From Saccharopolyspora shandongensis (lineage in GTDB: Bacteria; Actinomycetota; Actinomycetes; Mycobacteriales; Pseudonocardiaceae), in NCBI RefSeq assembly GCF_900106995.1, contig NZ_FNOK01000027.1, positions 57,415-121,414 of the forward strand: 64,000 nucleotides of DNA, read 5' to 3'. Below are positions 23,791 through 33,456 of the stretch, in pieces (positions within the stretch are counted from its first letter, which is position 1; the number at the start of each line of letters is the position of its first letter). The notes under the pieces are model-generated. The model was not told the DNA's origin. It saw nothing but the letters and a program-made list of their open reading frames with translations, and did no database searches. Position numbers and translations under genes: made by a program.

Positions 23791-25401
23791 GTGAGCCCCC
23801 ACGTTTCCCGTAACTTCGTCAGTCGCCGCGACTTTCTGCGCTACAGCGGGATCCTGAGCGCGGCGGCGGCCGTCTCCGCCACCGTCGGCGCCTGCGGCGG
23901 TCCCGCGTCGACCACCTCGACCGGCGGCGACGACAAGGGCCTGATCACCGCCGTGATCGGCTACGGCAACGACCAGACCTGGGACCCGACCATGACCGCG
24001 TCGGCGTTCGCGATGGCCGGCAACAACCACGTCTACGAAGGACTGATCGACACCGACCCGGTCACCCGCGACCCGTACCCCGCGCTGGCGGCGGCCGCGC
24101 CCGCCGACCCCAACGCCACCACCTGGCGCTTCGCACTGCGCCAAGGCGCGAAGTGGCACGACGGGCAGCCGGTCACCGCGGACGACGTGGTGTTCACCTT
24201 CGAGCGCGTCCTCAACCCGAGCACCCTGGCGTACTCGTTCTTCGCCGCGTGGCTGCAGGAGGTCCGCAAGGTCGACGACGGCACAGTGGAACTGGTGCTG
24301 AAGTTCCCGTTCCCGGATGGGATCCAGCGACTCACGATCGCGAAGATCATGCCGAAGCACGTCTACGGCGCCCCGGGCGGCTGGGATGCGGCCAAGAGCG
24401 GCAAGGCCATCGGCTCCGGCCCATACAAGCTGGTCGAGCACAACCCGAAGGCCAACACCAGGTTCGAGGCGTTCGCCGACTACAACGGCCCGCGCAAGCC
24501 CGCGGTGCAGAAGATGAACTGGCTGTCCATCGTGGACGCCTCCGCCCGGGTCGCGAAGATCTCCGGCGGCAGCGCCGAAGCGCAGGTCGCCGAGAACATC
24601 CCCTACGCCAACATCGACCAGCTGCGCCAGGGCGGGCTGCGGGTCGAAGGCGGCAAGGGCATGAACCACCTGTTCCTGATGTTCAACACCGGTCAGAAGC
24701 CGTTCGACGACAAGCGGGTCCGGCAGGCCCTGTTCCACGCCATCGACACCCGCAAGATGATCGACGTCGCGCTCAAGGGCCACGGCACCCCGGCCACCAG
24801 CTTCCTCAACGAGCAGAACCCGGGCTACGCCAAGGCGAAGACCGTCTACGACTACGACCCCGACCGGGCGCGGGCGCTGCTCGCCGAGGCCGGGGTGAGC
24901 GGGCTGACCATCACGCTGATGGCGGTGAACGTCAGCTGGCTCGCCGACTGCCTGCCCACCATCGCCAACTCCTGGGAGGCGATCGGCGTCAAGACCGAGC
25001 TGCAGCCGCAGGACACCAGCGCGCTGTTCACCAAGATGGACCAGTCGCAGTCCTACCAGGTCGTCGCGGCGGCGTCGAACCCGAACCAGTTCGGCCTCGA
25101 CCCGGACCTGATCCTGCGCTACAACTACACGGCCGGCGGCACCTGGATGAAGTACACCAAGTGGGACTCCAGCCCCGAGGCCAAGGCGCTGTTCGCGGCG
25201 ATGGACCAGGCGATCCGGGAACCCGACCCGGCCCGGCGGCAGCAACTCGTCCACGACTACCTCGACATGGTGGCCGACCAGGCGGTCCTCTACCCGGTGG
25301 TGCACAACGAGCTCGTGACGGCCTGGAACCCGCAGAAGCTCGAAGGCGTCCAGCCGCAGCCCTACCCCGGCATGAACCTGTTGCAAGCAAAGCGAATCTG
25401 A
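23791..25401 (+). CDS. ABC transporter substrate-binding lipoprotein, family 5
   Basis: A 536-residue solute-binding protein of the peptide/nickel/opine family. The N-terminus has twin arginines (SRRDFLRYSG) and a lipobox ending at Cys35 (ATVGAC), so it is exported and lipid-anchored outside the membrane. The family signature WRFALRQGAKWHDGQPVTADDVVFTFERV and the C-terminal SYQVVAAASNPNQFG are clear. The start is the GTG at 23791 with GGAGG seven bases upstream; an ATG at 23758 is less likely. It heads a four-protein importer operon. Family-5 proteins also carry sialic acid in some bacteria (SatA type). Placement beside a sialidase makes a sugar ligand as plausible as a peptide. Confidence 0.88.
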   Translation: MSPHVSRNFVSRRDFLRYSGILSAAAAVSATVGACGGPASTTSTGGDDKGLITAVIGYGNDQTWDPTMTASAFAMAGNNHVYEGLIDTDPVTRDPYPALAAAAPADPNATTWRFALRQGAKWHDGQPVTADDVVFTFERVLNPSTLAYSFFAAWLQEVRKVDDGTVELVLKFPFPDGIQRLTIAKIMPKHVYGAPGGWDAAKSGKAIGSGPYKLVEHNPKANTRFEAFADYNGPRKPAVQKMNWLSIVDASARVAKISGGSAEAQVAENIPYANIDQLRQGGLRVEGGKGMNHLFLMFNTGQKPFDDKRVRQALFHAIDTRKMIDVALKGHGTPATSFLNEQNPGYAKAKTVYDYDPDRARALLAEAGVSGLTITLMAVNVSWLADCLPTIANSWEAIGVKTELQPQDTSALFTKMDQSQSYQVVAAASNPNQFGLDPDLILRYNYTAGGTWMKYTKWDSSPEAKALFAAMDQAIREPDPARRQQLVHDYLDMVADQAVLYPVVHNELVTAWNPQKLEGVQPQPYPGMNLLQAKRI

Positions 25402-25413
25402 GCGGAGTTCCAC

Positions 25414-26373
25414 GTGGTCGTGATCGCGAGGATGCTGCTGCGGCGCATCCTCATCCTGATCCCGCTGCTGCTGGGCGTGATCCTGTTCGTCTTCATCATC
25501 ATGCGCTTCTCCAACAACAAGCCGGAGTACGCGTACTTCCAGGGCGCCAACCCGACGCCCGAGCAGATCCACCAGTTCCAGCTGGAGAACGGCCTGCTCG
25601 ACCCGCTGCCCGTGCGCTACGTGCGGTTCGTCGCCGACCTGGCGCAGGGCGATATGGGCACCAGCGTGCTGACCAAGGCGCCGGTGCTCGAGCAGGTGGC
25701 CACCGCGCTGCCGCTGACGATGCAGCTGACGTTCCTGGGGCTGCTCATCGCGATCGTGCTGGCGCTGGTGTTCGGCGTCGTCGCCGCGCTGTTCCGGGAC
25801 CGCTGGCCCGACCAGCTGATCCGGATCGTGTCGCTGGTCGGCGTCGCGGCCCCGGCTTTCTGGATCGCGCTGCTGTCGATCCAGTGGCTCGCCGTCGACC
25901 GCGGCTGGTTCCCGACCGGCGGCTACGTCAACCCGGGCGACTTCTTCACCGGCTGGCTGTTGTCCATGACGCTGCCGGCGATCTCGCTGTCGCTGCCGGT
26001 GGCCGCGCAGCTGACCCGGATCATCCGCACCGCCGTGGTGGAGGAGCTGGACAAGGACTACGTCCGCACCGCGATCGGCAACGGCCTGCCGCCGATCGTC
26101 GTGGTCGGCCGCAACGTCCTGCGCAACGCGCTGATCAACCCGCTGACCGTGCTCGGCCTGCGGGTCGGCTACCTGCTCGGCGGCGCGGTGGTCATCGAGA
26201 CCATCTACTCGCTGCCCGGCATGGGCCAGCTGATGATCAACGCCGTGCTCAACGGCGATCCCGCCGTCGTGCAAGGCGCGGTGCTCACCATCGCGGTCGG
26301 CTTCGTCGTGGTGAACCTCGTCGTGGACGTGCTGTACCTGCTGGTCAACCCCCGACTCAGGAGCGCCGCGTGA
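25414..26373 (+). CDS. ABC importer permease, DppB type
   Basis: A 319-residue membrane protein with six predicted helices. The conserved EAA-like loop around AVVEELDKDYVRTAIGNGLP contacts the ATPase. The N-terminal RILILIPLLLGVILFVFIIM and the large extracytoplasmic loop after it (residues 35-85) are characteristic of DppB/OppB. The GTG start is 12 bases after the binding-protein stop, and its own stop overlaps the next start (TGATG). It forms the channel with the permease half of the fusion protein that follows. Confidence 0.9.
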   Translation: MVVIARMLLRRILILIPLLLGVILFVFIIMRFSNNKPEYAYFQGANPTPEQIHQFQLENGLLDPLPVRYVRFVADLAQGDMGTSVLTKAPVLEQVATALPLTMQLTFLGLLIAIVLALVFGVVAALFRDRWPDQLIRIVSLVGVAAPAFWIALLSIQWLAVDRGWFPTGGYVNPGDFFTGWLLSMTLPAISLSLPVAAQLTRIIRTAVVEELDKDYVRTAIGNGLPPIVVVGRNVLRNALINPLTVLGLRVGYLLGGAVVIETIYSLPGMGQLMINAVLNGDPAVVQGAVLTIAVGFVVVNLVVDVLYLLVNPRLRSAA

Positions 26374-28343
26374 TGCGCACCGGACTTGCCAACCGACTCG
26401 CCCGGCCGGGTATCCGGTTCCGGCGGCTCAACGCGATCTCCTGGATCGCCGTCGGCCTGCTCGTCGTCATCTGCCTGGCCGCGATCTTCGCGCCGGTGCT
26501 GGCCCCGCATTCGCCGTACGCGCAGGAAGCCGCCGCGGGCGGCCCCAGCGCGACGAACTGGATGGGCCTGGACAGCGCGAACCGCGACATCTTCACGCGC
26601 GTGCTCTACGGGGCGCGCTGGTCGCTGCTGATCGGGCTGGGCGCCACCGGTTGCGCGCTGCTCGCGGGCGCCGTGGTCGGCGCGGTCGCCGCCACCTCCC
26701 GCGACGCTATCGGCGAGACGATCATGCGGGTGCTGGACGTGATCATGGCGTTCCCGGGCATCGCGCTGGCCGCCGTGCTCGTGGCGGTCTTCGGCGGCAG
26801 CATCCCGGTGCTGGTGCTCGCGATCGCCTTCGTCAACGTCCCGCCGATCGCCCGCGTGGTGCGGGCCAACGTTCTCGCCCAGTACGGCGAGGACTACGTG
26901 GCGGCGGAACGCGTCATCGGCGCCCGCACCCCGCACATCCTCGTCCGGCACGTCGCGATCAACTGCGCGGCGCCCGTCCTGGTCTTCTGCACGGTGATGG
27001 TCGCCGACGCGATCGTCTTCGAGGCGTCGCTGTCGTTCATCGGCGCGGGCGTGCGCCCGCCCGACCCGTCGTGGGGCAGCGTCATCGCCGACGGCCGCAA
27101 CATGGTCCTGACCGGCGGCTGGTGGGCGACGGTCTTCCCCGGGCTGGTCATCCTGCTGACGGTGCTCGCGCTCAACGTGCTCGCCGAAGGGGTTTCGGAC
27201 GCCTGGGCGGCGCCGGCCACCCGGCAGGCCACCTCGGAACCCAGGCGGCGCACGCGGGCGGCCACCGGTGAGCGCACCGAGCTGCCCGGCCTCGCCGAGG
27301 CGGCGCAGCGGCTCGCGGGGCGGGCGCGCCCGCTGCCCGAGGGCGAGCCGATCCTGCAGGTCCGCAACCTCGCCATCGGCTTCGACGGCCGCCACGACGG
27401 CGTGGACATCGTCGACGGCATCTCCTTCGACGTCCGCCCCGGCGAAGTCCTAGGCCTGGTCGGGGAATCCGGCTGCGGCAAGACGATCACCGCGCTGACG
27501 GTGATGGGCCTGCAACCGCGGGAAGCCCGCATCGGCGGCGAAGTCCTCTTCCGCCGCGAGGGCGACGTCACCGACCTGCTCACCCTCCCCCGCCAGTCCC
27601 GGCGCCGCCTGCTCGGCCACGAGATGGCGATGGTCTACCAGGACGCGCTGTCCTCGCTGAACCCCGCCATGACCATCCGGGCCCAGCTCAAGCAGCTGGT
27701 CCGCCGCGGCGGCCGGCACACGCCGGCGGAGCTGCTGGAGATGGTCGGGCTCGATCCCGCGCGCACCCTCACCGCGTACCCGCACGAGCTCTCCGGCGGC
27801 CAGCGGCAGCGCGTGCTGATCGCGATGGCGCTCTCCCGCGATCCGAAGCTGATCGTCGCCGACGAGCCGACCACCGCGCTGGACGTCACCGTGCAGGCGC
27901 AGGTGATCCAGCTGCTGCTGCGGCTGCGGGAAGAACTCGGCTTCGCCCTGATTCTGGTCTCCCACGACCTGGCCCTGGTCTCCGACGTCACCGACCGCAT
28001 CGTGGTGATGTACGGCGGGCAGATCGTGGAATCCGGGGTGACCTCGGCGCTGGTCGAGGAGCCCGCGCACCACTACGCCCGCGGGCTGTTCGGCGCGGTG
28101 CTGTCGCTGGAGTCCGGCGCCGATCAGCTGACCCAGATCCCCGGCGTGGTGCCGTCCCCGTCCGAATTCGCGGCCGGCTGCCGGTTCGCCGACCGCTGCC
28201 CGATGGCCACCGCGCTGTGCGAGGAGCGGACACCGGTGCTCAGCGGTCAGGGCAGATTCCACTCGGTGGCCTGCCACCACCCGGCGATCGATCTCACCAC
28301 CGAGCGGGACCACGCCGCGGCGGCAGCACAGGAGCGACCATGA
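26373..28343 (+). CDS. fused ABC importer permease-ATPase (DppC-DppD)
   Basis: One 656-residue chain joins a DppC-type permease (about 1-290, six helices, cytoplasmic loop QYGEDYVAAERVIGARTP) to a DppD-type ATPase (about 325-656). A charged linker rich in Arg and Ala connects them. The ATPase has Walker A GESGCGKT at about 364, signature LSGGQRQR near 473 and Walker B LIVADEPTTALD. It ends in the Cys-containing oligopeptide-transporter domain (CRFADRCPMATALCEE), which often carries an iron-sulfur cluster. Such fusions recur in actinomycetes and are not an assembly artefact, since the frame is continuous. Its stop overlaps the next ATG (ATGA). Confidence 0.9.
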   Translation: MRTGLANRLARPGIRFRRLNAISWIAVGLLVVICLAAIFAPVLAPHSPYAQEAAAGGPSATNWMGLDSANRDIFTRVLYGARWSLLIGLGATGCALLAGAVVGAVAATSRDAIGETIMRVLDVIMAFPGIALAAVLVAVFGGSIPVLVLAIAFVNVPPIARVVRANVLAQYGEDYVAAERVIGARTPHILVRHVAINCAAPVLVFCTVMVADAIVFEASLSFIGAGVRPPDPSWGSVIADGRNMVLTGGWWATVFPGLVILLTVLALNVLAEGVSDAWAAPATRQATSEPRRRTRAATGERTELPGLAEAAQRLAGRARPLPEGEPILQVRNLAIGFDGRHDGVDIVDGISFDVRPGEVLGLVGESGCGKTITALTVMGLQPREARIGGEVLFRREGDVTDLLTLPRQSRRRLLGHEMAMVYQDALSSLNPAMTIRAQLKQLVRRGGRHTPAELLEMVGLDPARTLTAYPHELSGGQRQRVLIAMALSRDPKLIVADEPTTALDVTVQAQVIQLLLRLREELGFALILVSHDLALVSDVTDRIVVMYGGQIVESGVTSALVEEPAHHYARGLFGAVLSLESGADQLTQIPGVVPSPSEFAAGCRFADRCPMATALCEERTPVLSGQGRFHSVACHHPAIDLTTERDHAAAAAQERP

Positions 28344-29356
28344 CTTCCCCAGAACCCGAAACCCTCGTCGAGCTCGCGGACGTCCATGTCGTCCACAAGG
28401 CGCGCTCCGGCGGGCTGTTCCGCCGCGACCGGGTGCACGCCGTCACCGGCGTCGACCTGGCGGTGGCGGCCGGCGAAACCGTCGGCATCGTCGGCGAATC
28501 CGGCTGCGGCAAGTCCACCCTGGCCAAGGTCGTGGTGGGCCTGCAGCGGCCGACCAGCGGCACGATCTCCTTCCGCGGCAAGGACATCTGGTCGCTGCCC
28601 GCCGCCGGGCGCCGGGCCGCGATCGGCGCCGAGGTCGGCATGGTCTTCCAGGACCCGGCCACGGCGCTCAACCGGCGCCTGCCGATCCGCCAGGTCCTGC
28701 GCGACCCGCTGGACGTGCACGGGCGCGGGAGCCGCCAGGAACGCGAGGAGCGGGTGCGCGAGCTGCTGCACCTCGTCGGCCTGCCGGCCAGCGTGGCGAA
28801 CCTGCTGCCGGGCCAGATCTCCGGCGGCCAGCGGCAGCGCGTCGCCATCGCCCGGGCCCTCGCGCTGCATCCCCGGTTGCTCGTGGCCGACGAACCCACC
28901 AGCGCCCTCGACGTCTCGGTGCGCTCGCAGATCCTCAACCTGCTGCTCGAACTGAAGAAACAGCTGGGCCTGGCGCTGGTGTTCGTCTCGCACGACATCC
29001 AGACCGTGCGACGGATGAGCGACCGGGTGGTGACGATGTACCTCGGGCGGACCGTCGAGCAGATCCCGGCCGAGGCGATGTCCGGCGCCCGCCACCCCTA
29101 CACCCGGGCCCTGTTCTCGGCGACGCCCGGCCTGCTGTCGCCGATCGAGCCGATCCCGCTCACCGGACCGGTTCCCTCGGCGACCAGGCCGCCGAGCGGC
29201 TGCCCCTTCCGCACCCGGTGCTGGCGCGCCGACGAGACCTGCGCGGCAACGATGCCGGACCCGCAACTCGACGCACCGGGCCACGCGTTCCGCTGCCACC
29301 ACCCGGTCCCGGCGGGCACCACCGACCTCGAACTCGCCGCTGAAGCCCTGTCCTGA
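28340..29356 (+). CDS. ABC importer ATPase, DppF type
   Basis: A 338-residue nucleotide-binding subunit that pairs with the ATPase half of the preceding fusion. It has Walker A GESGCGKST, signature ISGGQRQR, Walker B LLVADEPTSALD and the H-loop FVSHDIQTV. The C-terminal oligopeptide-transporter domain has the Cys pattern CPFRTRCWRADETC. The ATG at 28340 overlaps the preceding stop. It completes a four-gene importer of binding protein, permease, permease-ATPase and ATPase, enough for a working system. Confidence 0.9.
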   Translation: MTSPEPETLVELADVHVVHKARSGGLFRRDRVHAVTGVDLAVAAGETVGIVGESGCGKSTLAKVVVGLQRPTSGTISFRGKDIWSLPAAGRRAAIGAEVGMVFQDPATALNRRLPIRQVLRDPLDVHGRGSRQEREERVRELLHLVGLPASVANLLPGQISGGQRQRVAIARALALHPRLLVADEPTSALDVSVRSQILNLLLELKKQLGLALVFVSHDIQTVRRMSDRVVTMYLGRTVEQIPAEAMSGARHPYTRALFSATPGLLSPIEPIPLTGPVPSATRPPSGCPFRTRCWRADETCAATMPDPQLDAPGHAFRCHHPVPAGTTDLELAAEALS

Positions 29357-29545
29357 TCCGGCACGGAGGATCGGGATCCGGCCCCCGAGCGGGATGCGGC
29401 ATGATCGAATGCGAAATGGCAGGCTGAGCAACAGTTCTGGGCATCCCCACCCGTGGTCACTCGGTCGGACAACGCGGCGGCGTAGCTCGGCGGACCTGCC
29501 GCTCCGGCGGGCCGTGCGGTTGGCACGGCCCACCGGGCTACCGGT

Positions 29546-30697
29546 TCACGCCGTCGCGGCCGCGTGCACGGCCTTGAGCAGGCGGTCGTTCTCCGGGGCC
29601 GCGCCGCCCGGGAAGGCGAAGCGGCGCCGGTTGTAGCCGTAGGCGAGGCCGCTGCGCGGGTCGGCGATGGCCTGCGAACCCGCCGCTCCGCCGTGCCCGA
29701 ACGACCCCTGGCCGAGGAACGGGTAGGTGTCGACCGACGCGGAGAAGCCGAGCCCGTAGGCCTTGTGCTGGCGGGAAACGAGGTCGTAGCCGATCGAGTG
29801 GATCTGCGCGAAGGCCGCGGCCGTGTCCGGCTTCAGCAGCGGCGCCTTCCCGCCGATGCCGCTGATCGCGGCCGCGTACATCCCGGCGAGCCCGCGCGCG
29901 GAAGCGACGCCGCCGGCCGACGCCTGCCCCTTCGCCCGCACCACCCGGTGGTTCGGCATCTCCCACAGTTCCACCGCGTCCGGGTGGTTGCGGTTCATCG
30001 CGATGCCGTTCAGGCTCTCCGGGCCGGTCGCCCACGTCGCCAGCGCGTCCTGCTGCTCCGCGGTGGGCGCCATCGGCAGGGTGGTCAGGAAGCGCGGCTC
30101 CTGCTCCGCCGGCAGTCCCAGGTAGAAGTCCAGGTCGTGCGGGGCGCGGACGCGCGCCTCGAAGTGCTGCTGCAGCGTCTCGCCGGTGGCCCGGCGGACC
30201 ACCTCGCCGACGAGCGCGCCGATGACCAGCGCGTGGTACCCGAACGCGGTGCCCGGGCGCCAGTAGGGCCGCTGCGCGGCGAGCCGCTCCGCGATGACCC
30301 GGTCGTCGGCGACCTCCTCCAGCGACAGCCCCGTGTCCGCGCCCACGATCCCCACGCTGTGCGACAGCAGATCGCGCAGGACGACGTCCTGCTTGCCCTC
30401 GGCGCCGAACTCCGGCCAGTAGTGGCTCACCTTCTGGTCCAGGTCGAGCACGCCGTCCTGCACCAACAGCGCCGCGACCAGGTACGCCGCACCCTTCGTG
30501 GAGGAGAACACGCCGGTCAACGACTCCCCGGTGATCTCGGGGCCGACCCACAGGTCGACGACCCGCTCACCCGCGAGGTGGGCCACCAGCTGGGCCGCGT
30601 AGTCACCGCCCTCGGCCGCCGCCACGGCGGCGAACTCCTCCCGCACGGACTCGAATCCCGCGACAACGGTGCCCTGTGGCGTGCTCTCCTGCGACAT
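29546..30697 (-). CDS. serine hydrolase, class C beta-lactamase/esterase family
   Basis: A 383-residue penicillin-binding-protein-like hydrolase without a signal peptide, so probably an intracellular esterase rather than a secreted beta-lactamase. The SxxK motif is Ser65-Lys68 in FSSTKGA. The Tyr motif is in FGYHALVIG, and GHGGAAGSQ near the C-terminus fills the place of the KTG/HxG box. The ATG at 30697 follows TGGAGCG. It lies in the same direction as metE but is separated by that gene's terminator. The 189-base gap on its other side, to the end of the importer operon, shows nothing identifiable. The substrate is unknown. Confidence 0.85.
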   Translation of the reverse strand: MSQESTPQGTVVAGFESVREEFAAVAAAEGGDYAAQLVAHLAGERVVDLWVGPEITGESLTGVFSSTKGAAYLVAALLVQDGVLDLDQKVSHYWPEFGAEGKQDVVLRDLLSHSVGIVGADTGLSLEEVADDRVIAERLAAQRPYWRPGTAFGYHALVIGALVGEVVRRATGETLQQHFEARVRAPHDLDFYLGLPAEQEPRFLTTLPMAPTAEQQDALATWATGPESLNGIAMNRNHPDAVELWEMPNHRVVRAKGQASAGGVASARGLAGMYAAAISGIGGKAPLLKPDTAAAFAQIHSIGYDLVSRQHKAYGLGFSASVDTYPFLGQGSFGHGGAAGSQAIADPRSGLAYGYNRRRFAFPGGAAPENDRLLKAVHAAATA

Positions 30698-30779
30698 CGG
30701 CGCTCCATTCGCTCGATCTGGTCCTGATCGGATCAAGTCGCCGCATCGCGCGGAAAATTCCCGGCAGATCAGACCGTTT

Positions 30780-30813
30780 CGCGGGCGGCGCCACCGGTGC
30801 GGCGCCGCCCGCG
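30780..30813 (-). terminator. metE terminator
   Basis: A 13-bp perfect inverted repeat (core GCGGGCGGCGCC and GGCGCCGCCCGC) with an eight-base loop, ten bases after the metE stop and before the serine-hydrolase start. Confidence 0.68.
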
Positions 30814-30822
30814 GGCCCGGCG

Positions 30823-33099
30823 TCAGCGCAGTTCGGCCGCCGCCGCCACGAGGTTCTTCAATGCCGCCTCGACCTCGGCGTAACCGCGGGTCTTCAGCCC
30901 GCAGTCTGGGTTGACCCACAACCGCTCCGCCGGCACCGCCGCCAGCGCGGCCCGCAGCAGGTCGACGACCTCGGCGGTGTCCGGCACGCGCGGCGAGTGG
31001 ATGTCGTACACCCCGGGCCCGACGCCGTGGCCGAAGCCGACCGCGTTGAGGTCGTCGAGCACCTCCATGCGCGAGCGGGCGGCCTCGATGCTGGTGACGT
31101 CGGCGCCCAGCGCCACGATCGCGTTGATCACGTCGCCGAACTCCGAGTAGCACAGGTGGGTGTGGATCTGGGTCGAATCGGCGACGCCGCAGGTGGCGAG
31201 CCGGAAGGACGTCACCGCCCAGTCCAGGTACGCCTCGTGCTCCGCCCGGCGCAGCGGGAGCAGTTCGCGCAGGGCGGGTTCGTCGACCTGGATGACCCGG
31301 ATGCCGACCGCCTCCAGGTCGGCGACCTCGTCCCGGATGGCCAGCGCGACCTGCTTCGCGGTGTCGCCCAGCGGCTGGTCGTCGCGGACGAACGACCATG
31401 CCAGGATCGTCACCGGGCCGGTGAGCATGCCCTTGACCGGCTTCTCGGTCAGCCGCTGCGCGTAGCTCGCCCACTCGACGGTGATCGGCGCCGGGCGGGA
31501 GACGTCGCCGTAGAGGATCGGCGGGCGCACGCACCGCGACCCGTAGGACTGCACCCATGCGTTGTCGGTGCTGGCGAAGCCGTCCAGGTGCTCGGCGAAG
31601 TACTGCACCATGTCGTTGCGCTCGGGCTCGCCGTGCACCAGCACGTCGAGCCCGAGTCCTTCCTGCAGGCGGATGACGCGCTCGATCTCGTCCTGCATCC
31701 GCCGCCGGTACGTCGCCTGGTCGATGCGGCCGGCGCGCACCGCGGCGCGGGCCTTGCGGACGTCCGTGGTCTGCGGGAACGATCCGATCGTCGTGGTCGG
31801 CAACGGCGGCAGGTTCAGCTCCTTCTGCTGAGCCGCGCGCCGCGCGTCGTACTCGCCGCGCTGCGTGTACTCCGGCCGCAATGCCTGCAATCGAGCGCGC
31901 ACGCGATTGTTCCGGACCCGGTCCGCGGCGGCGCGGTCGGCGATCGCGGCGCGCGCCTCGGCCAGCTCGTCGGCCACCGCGTCGCGGCCCTCGCGCAACG
32001 CGCGGCCCAGCACGACCACCTCGCGGACCTTCTGCGCGGCGTACGCCAGCCAGGACTTCACCTGCGGGTCGATGCCGGTTTCCGCTTCGACGTCGTAGGG
32101 CACGTGCAGCAGGGAGCACGATGTGCCGACCGCGACCTCGTTCGCCGAGCCGAGCAGCGTAGCGGCGGTCGCGAGCGCCTTGTCGAGATCGGTGCGCCAG
32201 ACATTGCGCCCGTCGACGAGCCCGGCCACCAGGATCTTGCCGCTGAGCCCGCGAACCGACGACAGGACGTCCACTGTGGACTTACCGGCGACGAGGTCGA
32301 CGCCGATCGCTTCGACCGGGCTGGACGCCAGCACCTCCAGCGCCTCGCCAAGATCGCCGAAGTACCCCGCGACCAGCAGCTTCGGCCGCTCCACCAGATC
32401 GCCGAGCCGCTGGTAGGCGGCGCGCAGCGCGGCGAGTTCCGCCGGCGATCGGTCGGCGGCGAAGGCCGGCTCGTCCAGCTGCACCCACTCCACGCCGGCG
32501 CGGTGCAGCTCGCCGAGCAGCTCCGCGTAGGCGTCCAGCAGCGCGTCCAGCCGGTCCAGCGGCCGGAACGACTGCGGCGCGCCGTCCGCGGACTTGGCCA
32601 GCAGCAGGAACGTGAGCGGGCCGACCAGCACCGGGCGGGTGGTCACGCCCAGCTCGACGGCCTCCCGGTACTGCTCCACGGGAGTCCGGTCGGCCAGCGA
32701 GAACCGCGTTCCCGGGCCGATCTCGGGCACCAGGTAGTGGTAGTTCGTGTCGAACCACTTCGTCATCTCCAGCGGCGGCTCGGCCGCCACACCGCGCGCC
32801 ATCGCGAAATAGGTGTCCAGCGGGCCCAGCCCGAGCTTCGCGAAGCGCGGCGAGATCGCGCCGAAGGTGACCGCGGTGTCCAGCACCTGGTCGTAGAACG
32901 AGAACGTGTTGCCCGGCACCGAATCCAGGCCGACGTCCCACAGCGACCGCCAGGTCTGGGCGCGGAGTTCGCGCGCCACCGCGCGCAGCTCCGCCTCGCC
33001 GATGCGGGACGACCAGTAGCGCTCCAGCGCGCGCTTGAGTTCCCGGTTCGGTCCGATCCGGGGGTATCCGAGTACGGTAGATCCGATCTTGCTGGTCAA
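30823..33099 (-). CDS. metE: cobalamin-independent methionine synthase
   Basis: Transfers the methyl group of 5-methyltetrahydropteroyltri-glutamate to homocysteine, the last step of methionine synthesis. The 758-residue length is standard. The N-terminal GYPRIGPNRELKRALERYW and the C-terminal barrel (LPTTTIGSFPQT, HGEPERNDMVQYFAE, HTHLCYSEF) are all present, as is the final WVNPDCGLKTR. His and Cys in HTHLC and Cys in NPDCG are the zinc ligands. The start is a TTG at 33099 with GAGGAGAGGG upstream; the frame runs further but without MetE similarity. A cobalamin riboswitch in the long leader implies repression when B12 lets the MetH route work. Confidence 0.95.
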   Translation of the reverse strand: MTSKIGSTVLGYPRIGPNRELKRALERYWSSRIGEAELRAVARELRAQTWRSLWDVGLDSVPGNTFSFYDQVLDTAVTFGAISPRFAKLGLGPLDTYFAMARGVAAEPPLEMTKWFDTNYHYLVPEIGPGTRFSLADRTPVEQYREAVELGVTTRPVLVGPLTFLLLAKSADGAPQSFRPLDRLDALLDAYAELLGELHRAGVEWVQLDEPAFAADRSPAELAALRAAYQRLGDLVERPKLLVAGYFGDLGEALEVLASSPVEAIGVDLVAGKSTVDVLSSVRGLSGKILVAGLVDGRNVWRTDLDKALATAATLLGSANEVAVGTSCSLLHVPYDVEAETGIDPQVKSWLAYAAQKVREVVVLGRALREGRDAVADELAEARAAIADRAAADRVRNNRVRARLQALRPEYTQRGEYDARRAAQQKELNLPPLPTTTIGSFPQTTDVRKARAAVRAGRIDQATYRRRMQDEIERVIRLQEGLGLDVLVHGEPERNDMVQYFAEHLDGFASTDNAWVQSYGSRCVRPPILYGDVSRPAPITVEWASYAQRLTEKPVKGMLTGPVTILAWSFVRDDQPLGDTAKQVALAIRDEVADLEAVGIRVIQVDEPALRELLPLRRAEHEAYLDWAVTSFRLATCGVADSTQIHTHLCYSEFGDVINAIVALGADVTSIEAARSRMEVLDDLNAVGFGHGVGPGVYDIHSPRVPDTAEVVDLLRAALAAVPAERLWVNPDCGLKTRGYAEVEAALKNLVAAAAELR

Positions 33100-33229
33100 C
33101 GCCCTCTCCTCGCGAGCTCGACGGCAGATGCCCCGAGGCCTGGGAAGGCACAGGCGGACCAGCGCGCACCGCGAGCCGGTCGTCCGCCAGGTCCTCCCGC
33201 GAGACCTCGGACCGCGCGCACCATCCGGT

Positions 33230-33456
33230 GCGCGCACCGGTGGCAGGTCTTCGGACTCGCGGGCGCGTCCCGGCCGGAGCCGGGATTCCTAGTGGCCGTC
33301 GCTTCCCAGGCACGCGTGCCCAGTGCTGTGCCCGGTCTGGGACCGGGGACGGCGGTCGTTCCCACTCACCGCTGCGGGGCAGTCCCGGATTCGCACCGGG
33401 TTCCCTCTTGCCTCGTCCACCCCGCTTCGGGGCGGACGAACCACCAGCACAACGGA
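33230..33456 (-). promoter_or_regulatory. cobalamin riboswitch upstream of metE
   Basis: Read on the minus strand, the leader has the canonical order of an adenosylcobalamin aptamer. First comes a 5' stem (TGGTGGTTCGTCC), then GGGAACCCGGTGCGAATCCG and CTGCCCCGCAGCGGTGAG, further hairpins, and the B12 box AGTCCGAAGACCTGCCA (about 33239-33255). About 130 bases separate it from the TTG start, enough for an expression platform with the ribosome site. Binding of cobalamin should shut off metE. The remaining bases, 33457 to the sigma-factor gene at 33724, show no recognisable gene. Confidence 0.93.

Noticed and set aside
24153..26370. Upstream extension of the permease-ATPase fusion frame through the binding-protein and permease genes
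   Set aside because: It is an alternate frame of real genes; the true start is the ATG at 26373 overlapping the previous stop.
23791..29356. Naming the importer a dipeptide transporter (dppABCDF)
   Set aside because: The family also carries nickel, opines and sialic acid; the neighbouring sialidase and shared operator make peptide specificity unsafe to assert.
29357..29545. Possible terminator between the importer operon and the serine hydrolase
   Set aside because: GGATCGGGATCC and repeated GATCCGGC are visible, but no stable stem longer than six pairs was found.
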